Positions 18,230-26,044 of a stretch of 27,500 nt of DNA are shown in pieces. Made by a program: the position numbers and the translations under genes. Where the stretch lies: contig CAUYUJ010016700.1 in assembly GCA_963575745.1 (NCBI GenBank), positions 27,587-55,086 on the forward strand. Direction: 5' to 3'. Source of the DNA: Prorocentrum cordatum. Taxonomy: Eukaryota; Sar; Dinophyceae; Prorocentrales; Prorocentraceae. The notes under the pieces are model-generated. The model was not told the DNA's origin and made no database searches. It saw only the letters and a list, made by a program, of their open reading frames with translations. Position 1 is the first letter of the stretch. Each line of letters begins with the position of its first letter.

Positions 18230-19140
18230 TCCACGCGTGGACGCGCGCATCAAGAGCACCCCCCCCCCCCGAGCGCGCCCCCACTGCTGAAGTACCAAGG
18301 TGGTGAACCGTATACCGTGCCTGCGTAGGAAACACATGGCATAGCCGCAGTAGTCGCCAATCACGCAACAATTTGCGCGCCAAGCTGCCCCTGGAATGTC
18401 TAGCAATCTTGCTGGACCTGAAGCGCTGTTTCTGTCCCACTGCATTCCCGCGCCGAAACTCACCCCCCGCGGGCGCCCTTCGTCGACGGCCAGGCCCACC
18501 GCCACGCCCGTAGATGCCCGGGCAACGGTCCAGCCGCCACGTTCGAACGCCAGCTAACCGACTTGGAAGAAACGGCGAGGTCCAATCCTTGCACGGCTCA
18601 ACCAAAATGTCCAAAAAATCCAAGAGCTGCCCGGCGGCGATTCCTCGGGCGCCACTAGCATCGCGCCCAGGCCATCGGCCCAAGACGTGGCTGTAGCCGA
18701 TATGAAGAAAGCACGCATCCCCTCACGCGCGCGGCACACAATGCACCTCGAAAGACCCGCAGCTGACCTCTATGCCGCCCCCATCGCTCGCCGCGGCTGG
18801 AGGGGGCGCCACAAATTGCCCGGCCCCTCGAAGACGCGGGGCGCGAAACGTCGACGCAGAGCGAGCGCGGGCGCAGGCAAGTGGGCCTCGAAGTCACCCG
18901 CGGTCTCCACGGGCAAATCCAGCCCAGCGAATCGCGAAGGCTTCGAGATCCCGCAATACTCCCACGTGAATCAAGCATTCGAGCGGGGCTGCCTCAACTG
19001 CTTCGCGTCCAGAAATCGGAACGAGCAGCGCCCTCAAAGGAGAAGGCCCTGCTATAACTCCACCCCAGAGGCCTGCTGCCTCCCCGCGCCAAGCACGGTC
19101 AAGCGGGCCCCAGAGCGCACCCTGCACTCGAACTAGCATC
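18230..19140 (-). pseudogene. Decayed LINE-type reverse transcriptase
   Basis: On the minus strand, weak matches to the conserved boxes of non-LTR reverse transcriptases occur in the right order but in changing frames. They are DLEAFAIRW (18924-18950), VDVSRPASS (18829-18852, cf. the DFSRAFPS box), RGCVLSS (18703-18723, cf. RQGCPLSG), WADGLGAML (18656-18682, cf. YADD) and SFGAGMQWD (18434-18460, cf. the later YLGxxxGPGAGxxW-like box). Spacing between boxes is shorter than usual and frameshifts and stops intervene. The catalytic YADD box is changed to WADG. If correct, this is a dead retroelement lying in an intron of the host gene in the same orientation. No endonuclease domain or target duplication was found. 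Chance similarity remains possible. Confidence 0.35.
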
Positions 19141-19442
19141 GCAGCGATGCCAATGGCTCGGTTATCATCCGTGGATTCCGACAGGAGGGCGACGAAGACC
19201 GCGGGCAGTTACCAAGGCCGCGAAACTCGCCGCTCAACTGCATGAAAGAGGGCTTCTGGAAGCCTTCGCAGCTTCTCGCTTGCTTAGGAGATATGCATAC
19301 GAGGGCATTCGTAAGGTATTCCTGCGCGTTGGTTCCCGATCAGTCGCCGTCACCGCCCGTCGCGCGCGATGAAAATATACGACCACCTTCTCAGGAAAGA
19401 ACCTCAACATCGACCATTGCTGCTGCCACCAATCTCTTTTAC

Positions 19443-19564
19443 CTTTAAACGCAGTGATCTCTGCAAGGTGTGTTACCGCCTGCTGCGCCACAATCATCTC
19501 ATTGACCGCGATGATCAGATGTCTGATGAGATCATACAACCCGACGGGCGAAGTAGACGACATT
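19443..19564 (-). CDS. Probable exon of the large minus-strand gene
   Basis: The frame reads MSSTSPVGLYDLIRHLIIAV, then NEMIVAQQAVTHLAEITAFK, ending at AAAG|GTAAAAG, a canonical GT donor (19443/19442). The proposed acceptor is TACTTAG at 19565, without a strong pyrimidine tract. The second half forms a convincing amphipathic helix. Base composition is lower in GC than the 5-13 kb exons. The open frame extends about 65 codons further upstream, so the 5' edge is uncertain. The phases do not fit directly onto the exons at 20084-20211 or 13572-13745, so other exons are missing. Confidence 0.5.
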
Positions 19565-20083
19565 CTAAGTACCCATGAACAACAACCTCGCCGTGCTGCC
19601 GTTGCTGAAAATATGTGAGCTCGAACTGCGTTAGACGCGACAGTCTGCGAGATTGTGGTCTTCTGGCCCAAGTCGCATCCCCGGACTCTGTGTAACATGC
19701 AGCTCGATTTGCGTCTGAGCTCAAAAGACATGGGTAACGCAGGAGGAGTAGACATGGTGGCGACCACTTCCTTTATTCTACAAGCAATATGCAGCTAACG
19801 TGTATCATGTCCATGCGTTATGATTGGATCTCGAAAGCGCGAGACAAGCAAGGTCCACCATTTAGCTGCAGGACCGGACTGAATCTGCTAACCCTTTACA
19901 CCGCTGATGGGCGCAATGCGCAAATGGTATGGCCTGCGCGCGTCCTTTGTGAGCCCGCCTCTTTTGACAAGAAATAGAATCGCCTTTTGTATGCAGAATT
20001 CGCAGAGATTAGTGACCGACTGCGCACACTCATCACAAAGAGCCGCAGCCGCCGCGGGGTCGGCCAAGAAAACCCAGGATTAC
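19565..20083. other. Probable intron, contents unassigned
   Basis: Unique DNA of moderate GC. The plus-strand frame from 19697 reads MQLDLRLSSKDMGNAGG and continues about 20 codons to a stop. The minus strand has an overlapping open frame. I cannot decide between a further exon and non-coding DNA. Confidence 0.3.
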
Positions 20084-20211
20084 TGAAGAAGGCCAGCAGG
20101 TTGAACAAGTACACCTGCGGGTGCACATGATTGCCAGAGCCCACTGCCCAAGCACAGTGCCCAGTGATCGTCTCGAGCAGGCTGATCAGGGACAAGTTGT
20201 TGCAGACATGC
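20084..20211 (-). CDS. Exon of the large minus-strand gene (42 codons; solenoid-like helices)
   Basis: The frame reads HVCNNLSLISLLETITGHC, then AWAVGSGNHVHPQVYLFN, then LLAFF. The donor is TTCTTCA|GTAATCC at 20084/20083. The acceptor is AACGCAAAG at 20212. Two leucine-rich helices separated by a glycine/asparagine loop resemble the repeats of RIH or RIH-associated regions of IP3/ryanodine receptors; this is a visual judgement only. The frame immediately upstream (reading DNAKACLQQL) is different and acidic, so the upstream junction could lie a few bases away. Confidence 0.7.
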
Positions 20212-20224
20212 CTTTGCGTTATCG

Positions 20225-20385
20225 GTAGTTTCGTCCTCGTTTTCGTCTTCAGAGGATTTCCTCCTCGCGTTCGTCATCCGAGGACCCTCCTCCTCGCTTT
20301 CGTCTTCAGGGAGACGTCCTCCTCGCTGGCTCGAGCGTGGGAGGGTCTTCCTCCTCGCTCTCGTCCTCAGAAGACCCCCCTTGCA
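20225..20385 (-). repeat. ~45-bp imperfect repeat, acidic when read on minus
   Basis: Four imperfect copies of a CCTCCTCGCKTTCGTCWTCMG-like motif lie head to tail. The minus strand reads SSEDESEEED and KSSEDENEDETTDN in neighbouring units, broken by one stop at about 20302. It could be a degenerate acidic exon of the gene, since it lies between two of its exons, or an intronic minisatellite. Confidence 0.55.
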
Positions 20386-20596
20386 GGTCAGCGAAAACCG
20401 ATGTGGGGGAAGGCCAAGAGCAGGCGCTTTGAAGGTGACCTCGGCCCCCTCCCTCGCCAGCTCCTAAGACTCCGACATAGTATTGCTTTTGGTGTGCCTG
20501 GACCCCGTGCTATTCGGGTCAGGCCTCCGCGACGGTAGCGGCTGGTGTTGGAAGAAACAGCAGCCAAGGAACAAGGCAAAGCCATGGCAAGCTCGC

Positions 20597-20687
20597 CCTT
20601 CGCTCTGATCTTGACGATGAGGCCGTAGTGCGCCTTGCCTGCGACAGCGTTCCTTGCCATGTTGACGTCGGTGTCCGCCGTGACAGA
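20597..20687 (-). CDS. Exon of the large minus-strand gene, most upstream well-supported piece
   Basis: The frame reads SVTADTDVNMARNAVAGK, then AHYGLIVKIRAKG, and may continue ELAMALPCSLAAVSS. Third positions are mostly G/C. The acceptor is CTCTCCTTTGATTCAG at 20688, with an exceptionally long pyrimidine tract supplied by the CTCCT microsatellite. The donor is not certain: a GA site inside GCG|AAGGGC or a GC site after AAGG are candidates of the type seen elsewhere in this gene. I recognise no domain. Confidence 0.6.
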
Positions 20688-20690
20688 CTG

Positions 20691-20885
20691 AATCAAAGGA
20701 GAGGAGAGGAGAGGAGAGGAGAAAGGAGAGAGGAGAGGAGAGGAGAGGAGAGGAGAGGAGAGGAGAGGAGAGGAGAGGAGAGGAGAGAAGAGAGAGGAGA
20801 GGAGAGGAGATGAGAGGAGAGGAGAGGAGAGGAGAGGAGATGAGATGAGAGGAGAGGAGAGGAGAGGAGAGGAGAGGAGCGGAGA
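20691..20885. repeat. (GGAGA)n pentanucleotide microsatellite
   Basis: About 38 units of GGAGA on plus (CTCCT on minus) with a few substitutions, ending at the bases preceding the CAG of the acceptor at 20688. Frames through it read SSPLLSSPLL or RGEERRGEE and are artefacts. Confidence 0.95.
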
Positions 20886-20939
20886 GGAGACGCGGGGCGC
20901 TGTCCCTTCAAAACGAGGACCCAACAACAAAGTGGTTGG

Positions 20940-21720
20940 TAACTACCCTTGGCGGTCCCCGGGCAGGTCCTGGGCAAGTCGCGGGCAAATCCTGGGCGGT
21001 CCGTGCAACGAATGCTGGAATTCCCGGGGGCGGTCTTCAGGGCCCCAAGGGCGCCCCAGGAGCGCCCCGAGGGATCTCCAAGAGGTCATTCGAGTCGGGA
21101 TCCACGGGTGGCAGGTTCCACGATAGCCCAGACACTCCCAAAAAACTTCAAGATAGCGTCCAAATTGACGAATATAGCTCCAAGAGGCCCCAAAGAGACA
21201 TTGCTCAAGCTTTTGAACGATATTGGCGTTACAAGCCTTTTCAATCTTCCGACCGCCCAAAACGGCATATTTATCCACCAGATTGCCACACATCAGGCGC
21301 AGCGGCCCATAGACCGGCCGCGAGACGGCCCAGGAGGGCCCCAAGACGGCCCCAGAGGCATGTCAAGAAACCGCCAAAACCTCCAGAGGGTCCGAGGAGG
21401 GGGAAGCCAACCTAAAATTTCGAACCCTCTCCCGACCGACGCCAGAAAGCCTCCAAGACAGGCACCAAAGACCTCCAGCAGGCCTCCGAGAGGCCCTCAG
21501 AGGCCCCCAGAGGCCCCCAGAGGCCCCCAGAGGCCCTCAAGACCCCCCCAAGAGGCCCCACGAGGCCCCCAAGATGCCGCCAAGAGGCCCAGTGAGGCGC
21601 CACGAATGTCCCCGAGAGCACGCAGGCTGGTGCCAGCGATGCTACAATGAGCCCTCCCAAGACGGCTCAAGAGGGCCCCAAGGAGAGCCCACGATGGGGC
21701 CCAAGAGCGGGGGGCACGAA
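20940..21720. repeat. AAGAGGCCCC-type short tandem repeat array 1
   Basis: From about 21300 to 21690 the plus strand is made of 10-13-bp variants of CCCCAAGAGGCC and CCCCAGAGGCC. The interval 20940-21300 is related but more degenerate. Long frames on plus (233 codons) and minus (LGASWGPLGG-like) follow the repeat. A segment reading KLTNIAPRGPKETLLKLLND looks protein-like but has no splice signals that I can support. Confidence 0.8.
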
Positions 21721-22152
21721 TAGCCATTTCGAGCCCTCTGCCCCGCGACGCCCATGACTGCTCACGAAACACTTCCAGGAAACTACTACGGCCAATCAGC
21801 GCCGCAGTGGGAACCAACACGCAGGCAAACGCCCGCGACGGCATAGTGCGGGCCGGCGAAGTGAAAGAAGCGATTACAAAAGCCTAGATACACACAACAG
21901 ATGAATGTTAAAAAGACGAAATGGTATGGGATTCAATGCTGTTCTGAATGCATCTCTATCGCCAGGGAACCCGAGGTCCTCAGGCCCCAGGAGGCCTCAT
22001 ATCCGCCGCCTCCTGGGGTTCCGAAAAGGGGGGCAAAATGAATAGGCCGCACCCTCCAAAGAGGATACGCAGGCACGGCAGAGCAGAAGAGGGGAGAGGC
22101 GGTCGGGCATGCTCACGCCAATAACGAGACGAAGAAGAGGCTGCGGCGGCGC
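21721..22152. other. Unique stretch, no gene called
   Basis: Moderate-GC DNA between repeat arrays. An AGGCCTC-rich inverted tract lies at 21972-22017. Minus-strand frames extend in from the array. Nothing recognisable is seen. Confidence 0.4.
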
Positions 22153-22195
22153 CCAATCAGAAGAAAGTCAGCAATCCATACTTCTTTCTGATTGG
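22153..22195. repeat. Hairpin with CCAATCAG arms
   Basis: CCAATCAGAAGAAAGT (22153-22168) is matched by ACTTCTTTCTGATTGG (22180-22195), leaving an 11-bp loop. The arms pair almost completely, with a shifted GA/TC. Each end carries a CCAAT/ATTGG box. It is not followed by a T run, so I do not call a terminator. Confidence 0.8.
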
Positions 22196-22223
22196 TATCC
22201 GCCACCGTCCCCCGAAACACGAA

Positions 22224-22296
22224 CTGGAGTGTCCTCAGGTAAAGGGTGAAAAGAAAGTTCCTCTGCCGGCGCGCCAGTGCTGGAGTGTCCTCAGGT
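22224..22296 (+). repeat. 17-bp direct repeat looking like both ends of a mini-intron
   Basis: CTGGAGTGTCCTCAGGT occurs at 22224-22240 and 22280-22296. The first continues as CAG|GTAAAG, a donor consensus, and the second as CAG|GTCC. The 56-bp spacing would make a very small direct-repeat intron on plus. The related GGCGTGTCCTCAGGT at about 24914-24928 shows the motif is dispersed. No coding frame on plus supports splicing here. Confidence 0.45.
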
Positions 22297-22539
22297 CCCT
22301 TACAGCCCTCTGCAGTGAGCAATGAGCTGGTAGTGCTCTTTGGGGGGCCCAGTGCCGAGTTCCAGGCGCTCGTGGGCGCTCTCGTGGCTCGTCTCGTGAC
22401 GCCCGCAGAAGTTAAACAGTAGCTTCTCTCGAGGCCTTGTAATCGGACCCAGAGGCTGGTACCACGGTTGGGCCCTGGAGCCCTGTTGTGCCAAGATGGC
22501 CCTCGACACAGCCGAGGAGCTTGCAAGAGAGTCCAGGAT

Positions 22540-22741
22540 GGCCCCAAGATGCTTGAGGAGCCGCCCAAGATGCCCTCAGGAGACCCGAAACGGCCCCCCA
22601 AAGCCTCAAGAGGCCCCCCGAGGCCCCCAAGACGCCCCACAAAGGCTCCCAAGAGGCCCCAAGGAAGCCTCCAGGAGGCATCCCAGGAGACTTCGAGAGG
22701 CATCCCGAGAGACCACGAGAGGCATTCAATAGCCCTCTGAC
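22540..22741. repeat. AAGAGGCCCC-type array 2
   Basis: Variants of CCCCAAGAGGCC and GGCATCCCGAGAG form a short array. Its right edge is followed by TGACCCACAACCCAGGCA (22743-22760). A 17-bp part of this string also borders array 3 at 25543-25559, suggesting both arrays sit in copies of the same element. Confidence 0.75.
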
Positions 22742-22760
22742 CTGACCCACAACCCAGGCA

Positions 22761-23187
22761 AGAAGGATCGACGCCCGCCGCAACCGATATGACTCAAGTG
22801 CCACGACATGGATAACACCGGAGTCGTACAGCTTGCACCGAAGGGTAGACAAGCGCGTCCCATTACTCGCAGAGTAACTGCTCGCGAAATGGCCTGGATC
22901 CGCCGCGGGGGATCTGCGATATCTTACATCGAGTGAGATACATGTTTTTCGGACGTTTCCGAGTAGGCACTTTGCGAGTAGTGGAATGCGCTCGGTGAAA
23001 GAGGGAGGCATCCCAAGAAACTCCGAGGTGCCTCCCAAAAAAGCCCGACATGCATCCAAATCTACATGCCCCCTCGACGTCACCGCGCGAACCGCTCAAT
23101 CTTGCGCACATCTCCGCTGCCAGGGGTCCCCTCAGGCTATCGACTCCACCCATCGTATGGACATCGCGCCGCGGTTCGAGTTTCTAC
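22761..23187. other. Unique stretch with a doubtful minus-strand exon
   Basis: On minus, a frame ending at CAG|GTCAGAGG (22742/22741) reads LRCKLYDSGVIHVVALES, YRLRRASILLAWVVGQ. It looks protein-like and has a plausible GT donor. However, the last codons lie in the 17-bp string shared with 25543-25559, which favours a repeat boundary over an exon. The rest holds nothing recognisable. Confidence 0.3.
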
Positions 23188-23512
23188 TGACCCAGGTCAA
23201 TGCAAACCCGGGTTGCAGGATCCTGCAAGATCCCGCGGGATCATGCACCCTAGCCTGGGTCCATGCACCCCTGGTTTTGCAGGATCCTGCCAGATCTGGC
23301 GCGCTGGCTGACCGCCGTTTGCACTGACCCTCGTCTGGGGGGCAACGATAGAGGGGAATGGCATAGGGGGGGGACGCATCGACCTGGAATCGGGGATACA
23401 TCGCCGATAGATCGGGCCCCTATCGGCGATCAGTGGGCGATTGGGGATCGATGCATCCCCCCCCATGCCAGTTCCCCCTTACCGTTGCCCCTGATCGTCC
23501 CAAGGCTCCCGA
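23188..23512. repeat. Palindrome-rich repeat R, copy A (interrupted)
   Basis: It starts TGACCCAGGTCAATGCAAAC, includes GCAGGATCCTGC at 23215-23226 and 23279-23290, GATCCCGCGGGATC at 23229-23242 and CCAGATCTGG at 23290-23299, and reaches GTTTGCACTGACCC at 23330. The start and the reverse complement of this end share GGTCARTGCAAAC, so the segment has short inverted ends. The matching copy B is at 24107-24280. In copy A the tail (CGTCT...CAAGGCTCCCGAT) is split by a 159-bp insertion. Confidence 0.8.
23337..23495. mobile_element. 159-bp foldback element inserted in repeat R copy A
   Basis: The sequence folds almost end to end. GGGGCAACG (23338-23346) pairs with CGTTGCCCC (23483-23491). GGCATRGGGGGGG pairs with CCCCCCCCATGCC, GCATCGA pairs with TCGATGC, and ATCGCCGATAG (23400-23410) pairs with CTATCGGCGAT (23420-23430) around a 9-bp loop. 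It is flanked by CGTCT (23332-23336) and CGTCC (23496-23500), a likely 5-bp target duplication. Copy B of the host repeat reads CGTCTCAAGGCTCCCGAT without the insertion. It has no ORF of its own, so it would be non-autonomous. Confidence 0.8.
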
Positions 23513-24106
23513 TCGGGCTCTTTTGCGTGGGCCCCAGGGCCCGAAGCGCGCCCCCCCAGAGGGTGGTCAGCCTCGAACGCCACCGTCGGCGCCGCCGCCG
23601 CGCCGAGGCGGCGCGAGTTCTGCCGTGGGCCCGTCGACTTCCCCAGAGCCCCCCGGGGGCCCCGACGAATGGCCAGAAACCATCTGTGGCGGCGGACCTT
23701 ACGCGACATGGCATGGCGATCATACGAGGTGGCGCGCGCGGGCCGCCCACGCGGCACGCCCCGTTGGAGACGTGGGCGCTTGCAGGCGGCCTTACGCGGG
23801 CAGCTTACGCGCCAGCGTCCGTGAACACGACACCGGCTTCTTCCGTCGCTCATAGATCGTCGAACGTCCCAATACCTCGACTTGACCGTTTTGTGGGGGA
23901 ACCAAAAGGTACCGATGTCGCTACTCCCCAGACCTCTCCAGGGATGCGTTCTGACCAGAATCTCGAAGCGAATCCAGCGGTGGTGACGAAGCCCCTCCAA
24001 GAGGCCCGAGATAAGGAAAACGAGGCAAGGGTAGCGGTATCGGTACCTGTTCCTCCTCTGAACGTGACTCCACTGGGGATAATACACGACAGCCTCGGGG
24101 ACGCAC
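23513..24106. other. Stretch between repeat R copies, with a long plus-strand frame
   Basis: A plus-strand frame is open for 356 codons (23263-24333), through both repeat copies. Its middle part (about 23860-24080) reads VPIPRLDRFVGEPKGTD and then PLQEARDKENEARVAVS, which looks protein-like. Codon third positions are mixed, unlike the accepted exons, and the frame crosses palindromic repeats. I record it without calling a gene. Confidence 0.25.
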
Positions 24107-24280
24107 TGACCCAGGTCAACGCAGACCAGGGTCAACCAAATCCTGCAAAATCCTGCAAGATCCTGCAGGATCCTGGACTTTCACCCGGGTCAATGCGACC
24201 CTGGCTCTGCAAGGTCCTGCAAGATCGGGCGTTCTGGCTGACCCCCGTTTGTATTGACCCCCCGTCTCAAGGCTCCCGAT
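24107..24280. repeat. Palindrome-rich repeat R, copy B (uninterrupted)
   Basis: It begins TGACCCAGGTCAACGCAGAC, contains ATCCTGCAAGATCCTGCAGG palindromic runs, continues to GTTTGTATTGACCC (ending 24260), and ends CGTCTCAAGGCTCCCGAT (24263-24280). It is collinear with copy A, has the same orientation, and lacks the foldback insertion. It therefore serves as the empty site. Confidence 0.8.
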
Positions 24281-24312
24281 ACCCGACAGACGACAGCGGC
24301 ATGGGGCGCGGC

Positions 24313-24370
24313 CTTGGCCGCCGTCGACCTTGACCGTGCGGATCGGGTCCTGCCGCAGCGTGTCGAACAC
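24313..24370 (-). CDS. Possible short exon, minus strand
   Basis: The frame reads VFDTLRQDPIRTVKVDGGQ with every third position G or C, except possibly the last codon. It lies between CGCGCAAG (acceptor, 24371) and CAAG|GCCGCG (GC donor, 24313/24312). CAAGG is repeated at both ends, as at the introns of the large gene. It may be a more upstream exon of that gene. A plus-strand frame overlaps (ORF 24254-24535), but its third positions are less biased. An upstream minus frame (about 24490-24590, reading SVADVILRIGFSACYF) could be another exon. Confidence 0.25.
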
Positions 24371-24595
24371 CTTGCGCGGGGGGCCAACCAGCTGCTCGCG
24401 CGGCGGGGTTTCCCACCGCCCCGCCCCCCCCCGCGCCAAAGGCGGCCGCGCTCCGAGGACCGAGAGATGCGCCAGGTGACAGCACCGAAACCAACAGCGT
24501 TCCCCCACCCGCTTGACCATAAAGTAACAAGCTGAGAACCCTATTCTTAGGATAACGTCGGCGACAGATCGAGGCATCCCACAACTCATCCCTTG

Positions 24596-25035
24596 ATGGC
24601 AAGCAAGACGAGATGCAAGAAAGAAACCATGGGACCGGGGGATGGATCATATAAGGACGTGGACATTTCCCATATCTCACCTTTGCCCTCCCCGAAGCGG
24701 CACGAAGAGCACAAGCCACCTGCGCACCCATCCGTCGGAAAAGGTGGGTAGAAACATGAAGACGGGAAGGGGCTGGAAATATATTGGGTCTCCGCCCGCC
24801 CCCCGAAGACACAGGATGGGTGAAAGCCACTCGATCCTTGAAATAGGAAGGCGCAAATATGTTGGAATCTGAAGATCCAAAACTCCGCCACCGTGCCCTC
24901 GAGGCACGGGTTGGCGTGTCCTCAGGTCCAAGGTTGGATCACCTGCAGCCTGCCCTAGGATTCTTCCAGGGGCCCGGATCCGAAATGGCCAAATCAACCT
25001 GGGCGCGTTGGGTGCCTCTTGCCGTTTGTCGCGTC
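24596..25035. other. Unique stretch, no gene called
   Basis: Lower-GC DNA. A GCAAAG|GTGAGATA donor-like site lies on minus at about 24681, behind open frames in two registers. That suggests a small exon I cannot delimit. Nothing else is recognisable. Confidence 0.3.
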
Positions 25036-25039
25036 CTGC

Positions 25040-25542
25040 CGCGCGACCCTTTCGGCCCCAAGAGGACCCCAAGACGGGCCAAGAGGGCCCCTATGAGATC
25101 CCCAAAACGGTGTAAAAGGGCTCCGAATCGCCGCGCGATCAATCCAAGATGCCCGGAGGGCCCCAAGACGGCCCAAGAGGCCTTCGAGACGCCCCAAGAG
25201 CTTTCCCGGGAGGGCCCCGAGAGGCAAAATAATTGGTTTCTTTGGTCTTTCACTGTTTGTTTGTGTTCTCCACTGTCCCAGCCGGCCCCCTAAGACCGCT
25301 CCAAGACGGCCCACGAGGCCCCCAAGAGGCGCCCAAGAGGGGAAACAAGCACGGAACATCCCAGCCCTGCGCCCCGACCTCAAGAGGCCCCCAATAGGCC
25401 CCCACGAGGCCCACACGCGGCCGAGGCCCGAAAGAGGCCCCCAAAGGCTTCAAAACAGCACCCGGAAGGATTCAAAAGTGCCTCCAGGAGGCCCCCGCGA
25501 GGCCTCCACAAGATCCCCACGAACATCCAACAAGAGGCCTCA
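25040..25542. repeat. AAGAGGCCCC-type array 3
   Basis: Variants of CCCCAAGAGGCCC and GCCCCCAAGACGGCCC are spread over 500 bp. They are interrupted by a lower-GC island at 25225-25280 (AAAATAATTGGTTTCTTTGG). The right edge is followed by GACCCACAACCCAGGCA (25543-25559), as at array 2. Confidence 0.8.
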
Positions 25543-25773
25543 GACCCACAACCCAGGCACGGTGGCGGGATGGGCTGACGGCCACTCGATACATACAGTC
25601 GGGCCGCTGAGATAAGGAACGCAAAACAGGGAACGAAGGCCCTTTTCTTGGCACCATATGCGCCTGCGTGCACGAGGAGGGCTAGAGGAGCAGCCATGCA
25701 AGTACCCAAGGGACCTCGAGCCCCTTCCGAACCCAGACTGCTCCTTATTCTCAACCGCTCGAGGCGAAAAGTT

Positions 25774-25811
25774 CTTATGCCCCAGCGCCTTACTTTGCTT
25801 TGGGGCATAAG
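25774..25811. repeat. Perfect 11-bp hairpin
   Basis: CTTATGCCCCA (25774-25784) and TGGGGCATAAG (25801-25811) are exact reverse complements with a 16-bp loop. A second GGCATAAG follows at once. The function is unknown. Confidence 0.85.
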
Positions 25812-25904
25812 GCATAAGAGCTGATATGGCTGCTGATATTCCCTTGCTCCCCACCTCCCTTTCCACCGCAGCCGGACTTGACGTAGCAGCGCTTTCGGTC
25901 CCAG

Positions 25905-26042
25905 CCCCGGCTGCGGCGACGCAAGGACCAGGACGATGACGACGATGACGACGAGGACGACGACGACGAAGACGACGACGACGACGAGGAAGTCGAGGGC
26001 AAGGACGAGGACGAGCACGGCGGCCACGACCAAGCAGACTAG
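25905..26042 (+). CDS. Possible terminal exon with acidic tail, plus strand
   Basis: After a TTCGGTCCCAG acceptor-like site (25904) the plus strand reads PRLRRRKDQ, a run of Asp/Glu (about 17 residues), then EEVEGKDEDEHGGHDQAD and a TAG stop at 26040-26042. A basic patch followed by a Lys/Asp/Glu tail is common at the C-terminus of nuclear and RNA-binding proteins. No other exon of such a gene was found upstream. The sequence could equally be a GAC microsatellite read by chance, and it lies on the opposite strand to the large gene. Confidence 0.25.
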   Translation, partial: PRLRRRKDQDDDDDDDEDDDDEDDDDDEEVEGKDEDEHGGHDQAD

Positions 26043-26044
26043 CC

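Noticed and set aside
20949-21650. 233-codon plus-strand ORF
   Set aside because: Most of it is the AAGAGGCCCC array. The non-repeat part has no splice signals, and overlapping minus frames are equally open.
22742-22860. Minus-strand exon ending CAG|GTCAGAGG
   Set aside because: Its last codons fall in a 17-bp string repeated at 25543-25559 beside another array, so a repeat border explains it better.
23263-24333. 356-codon plus-strand ORF
   Set aside because: It crosses both copies of repeat R and the foldback insertion, and codon third positions do not show the bias of the accepted exons. The middle part is noted but not called.
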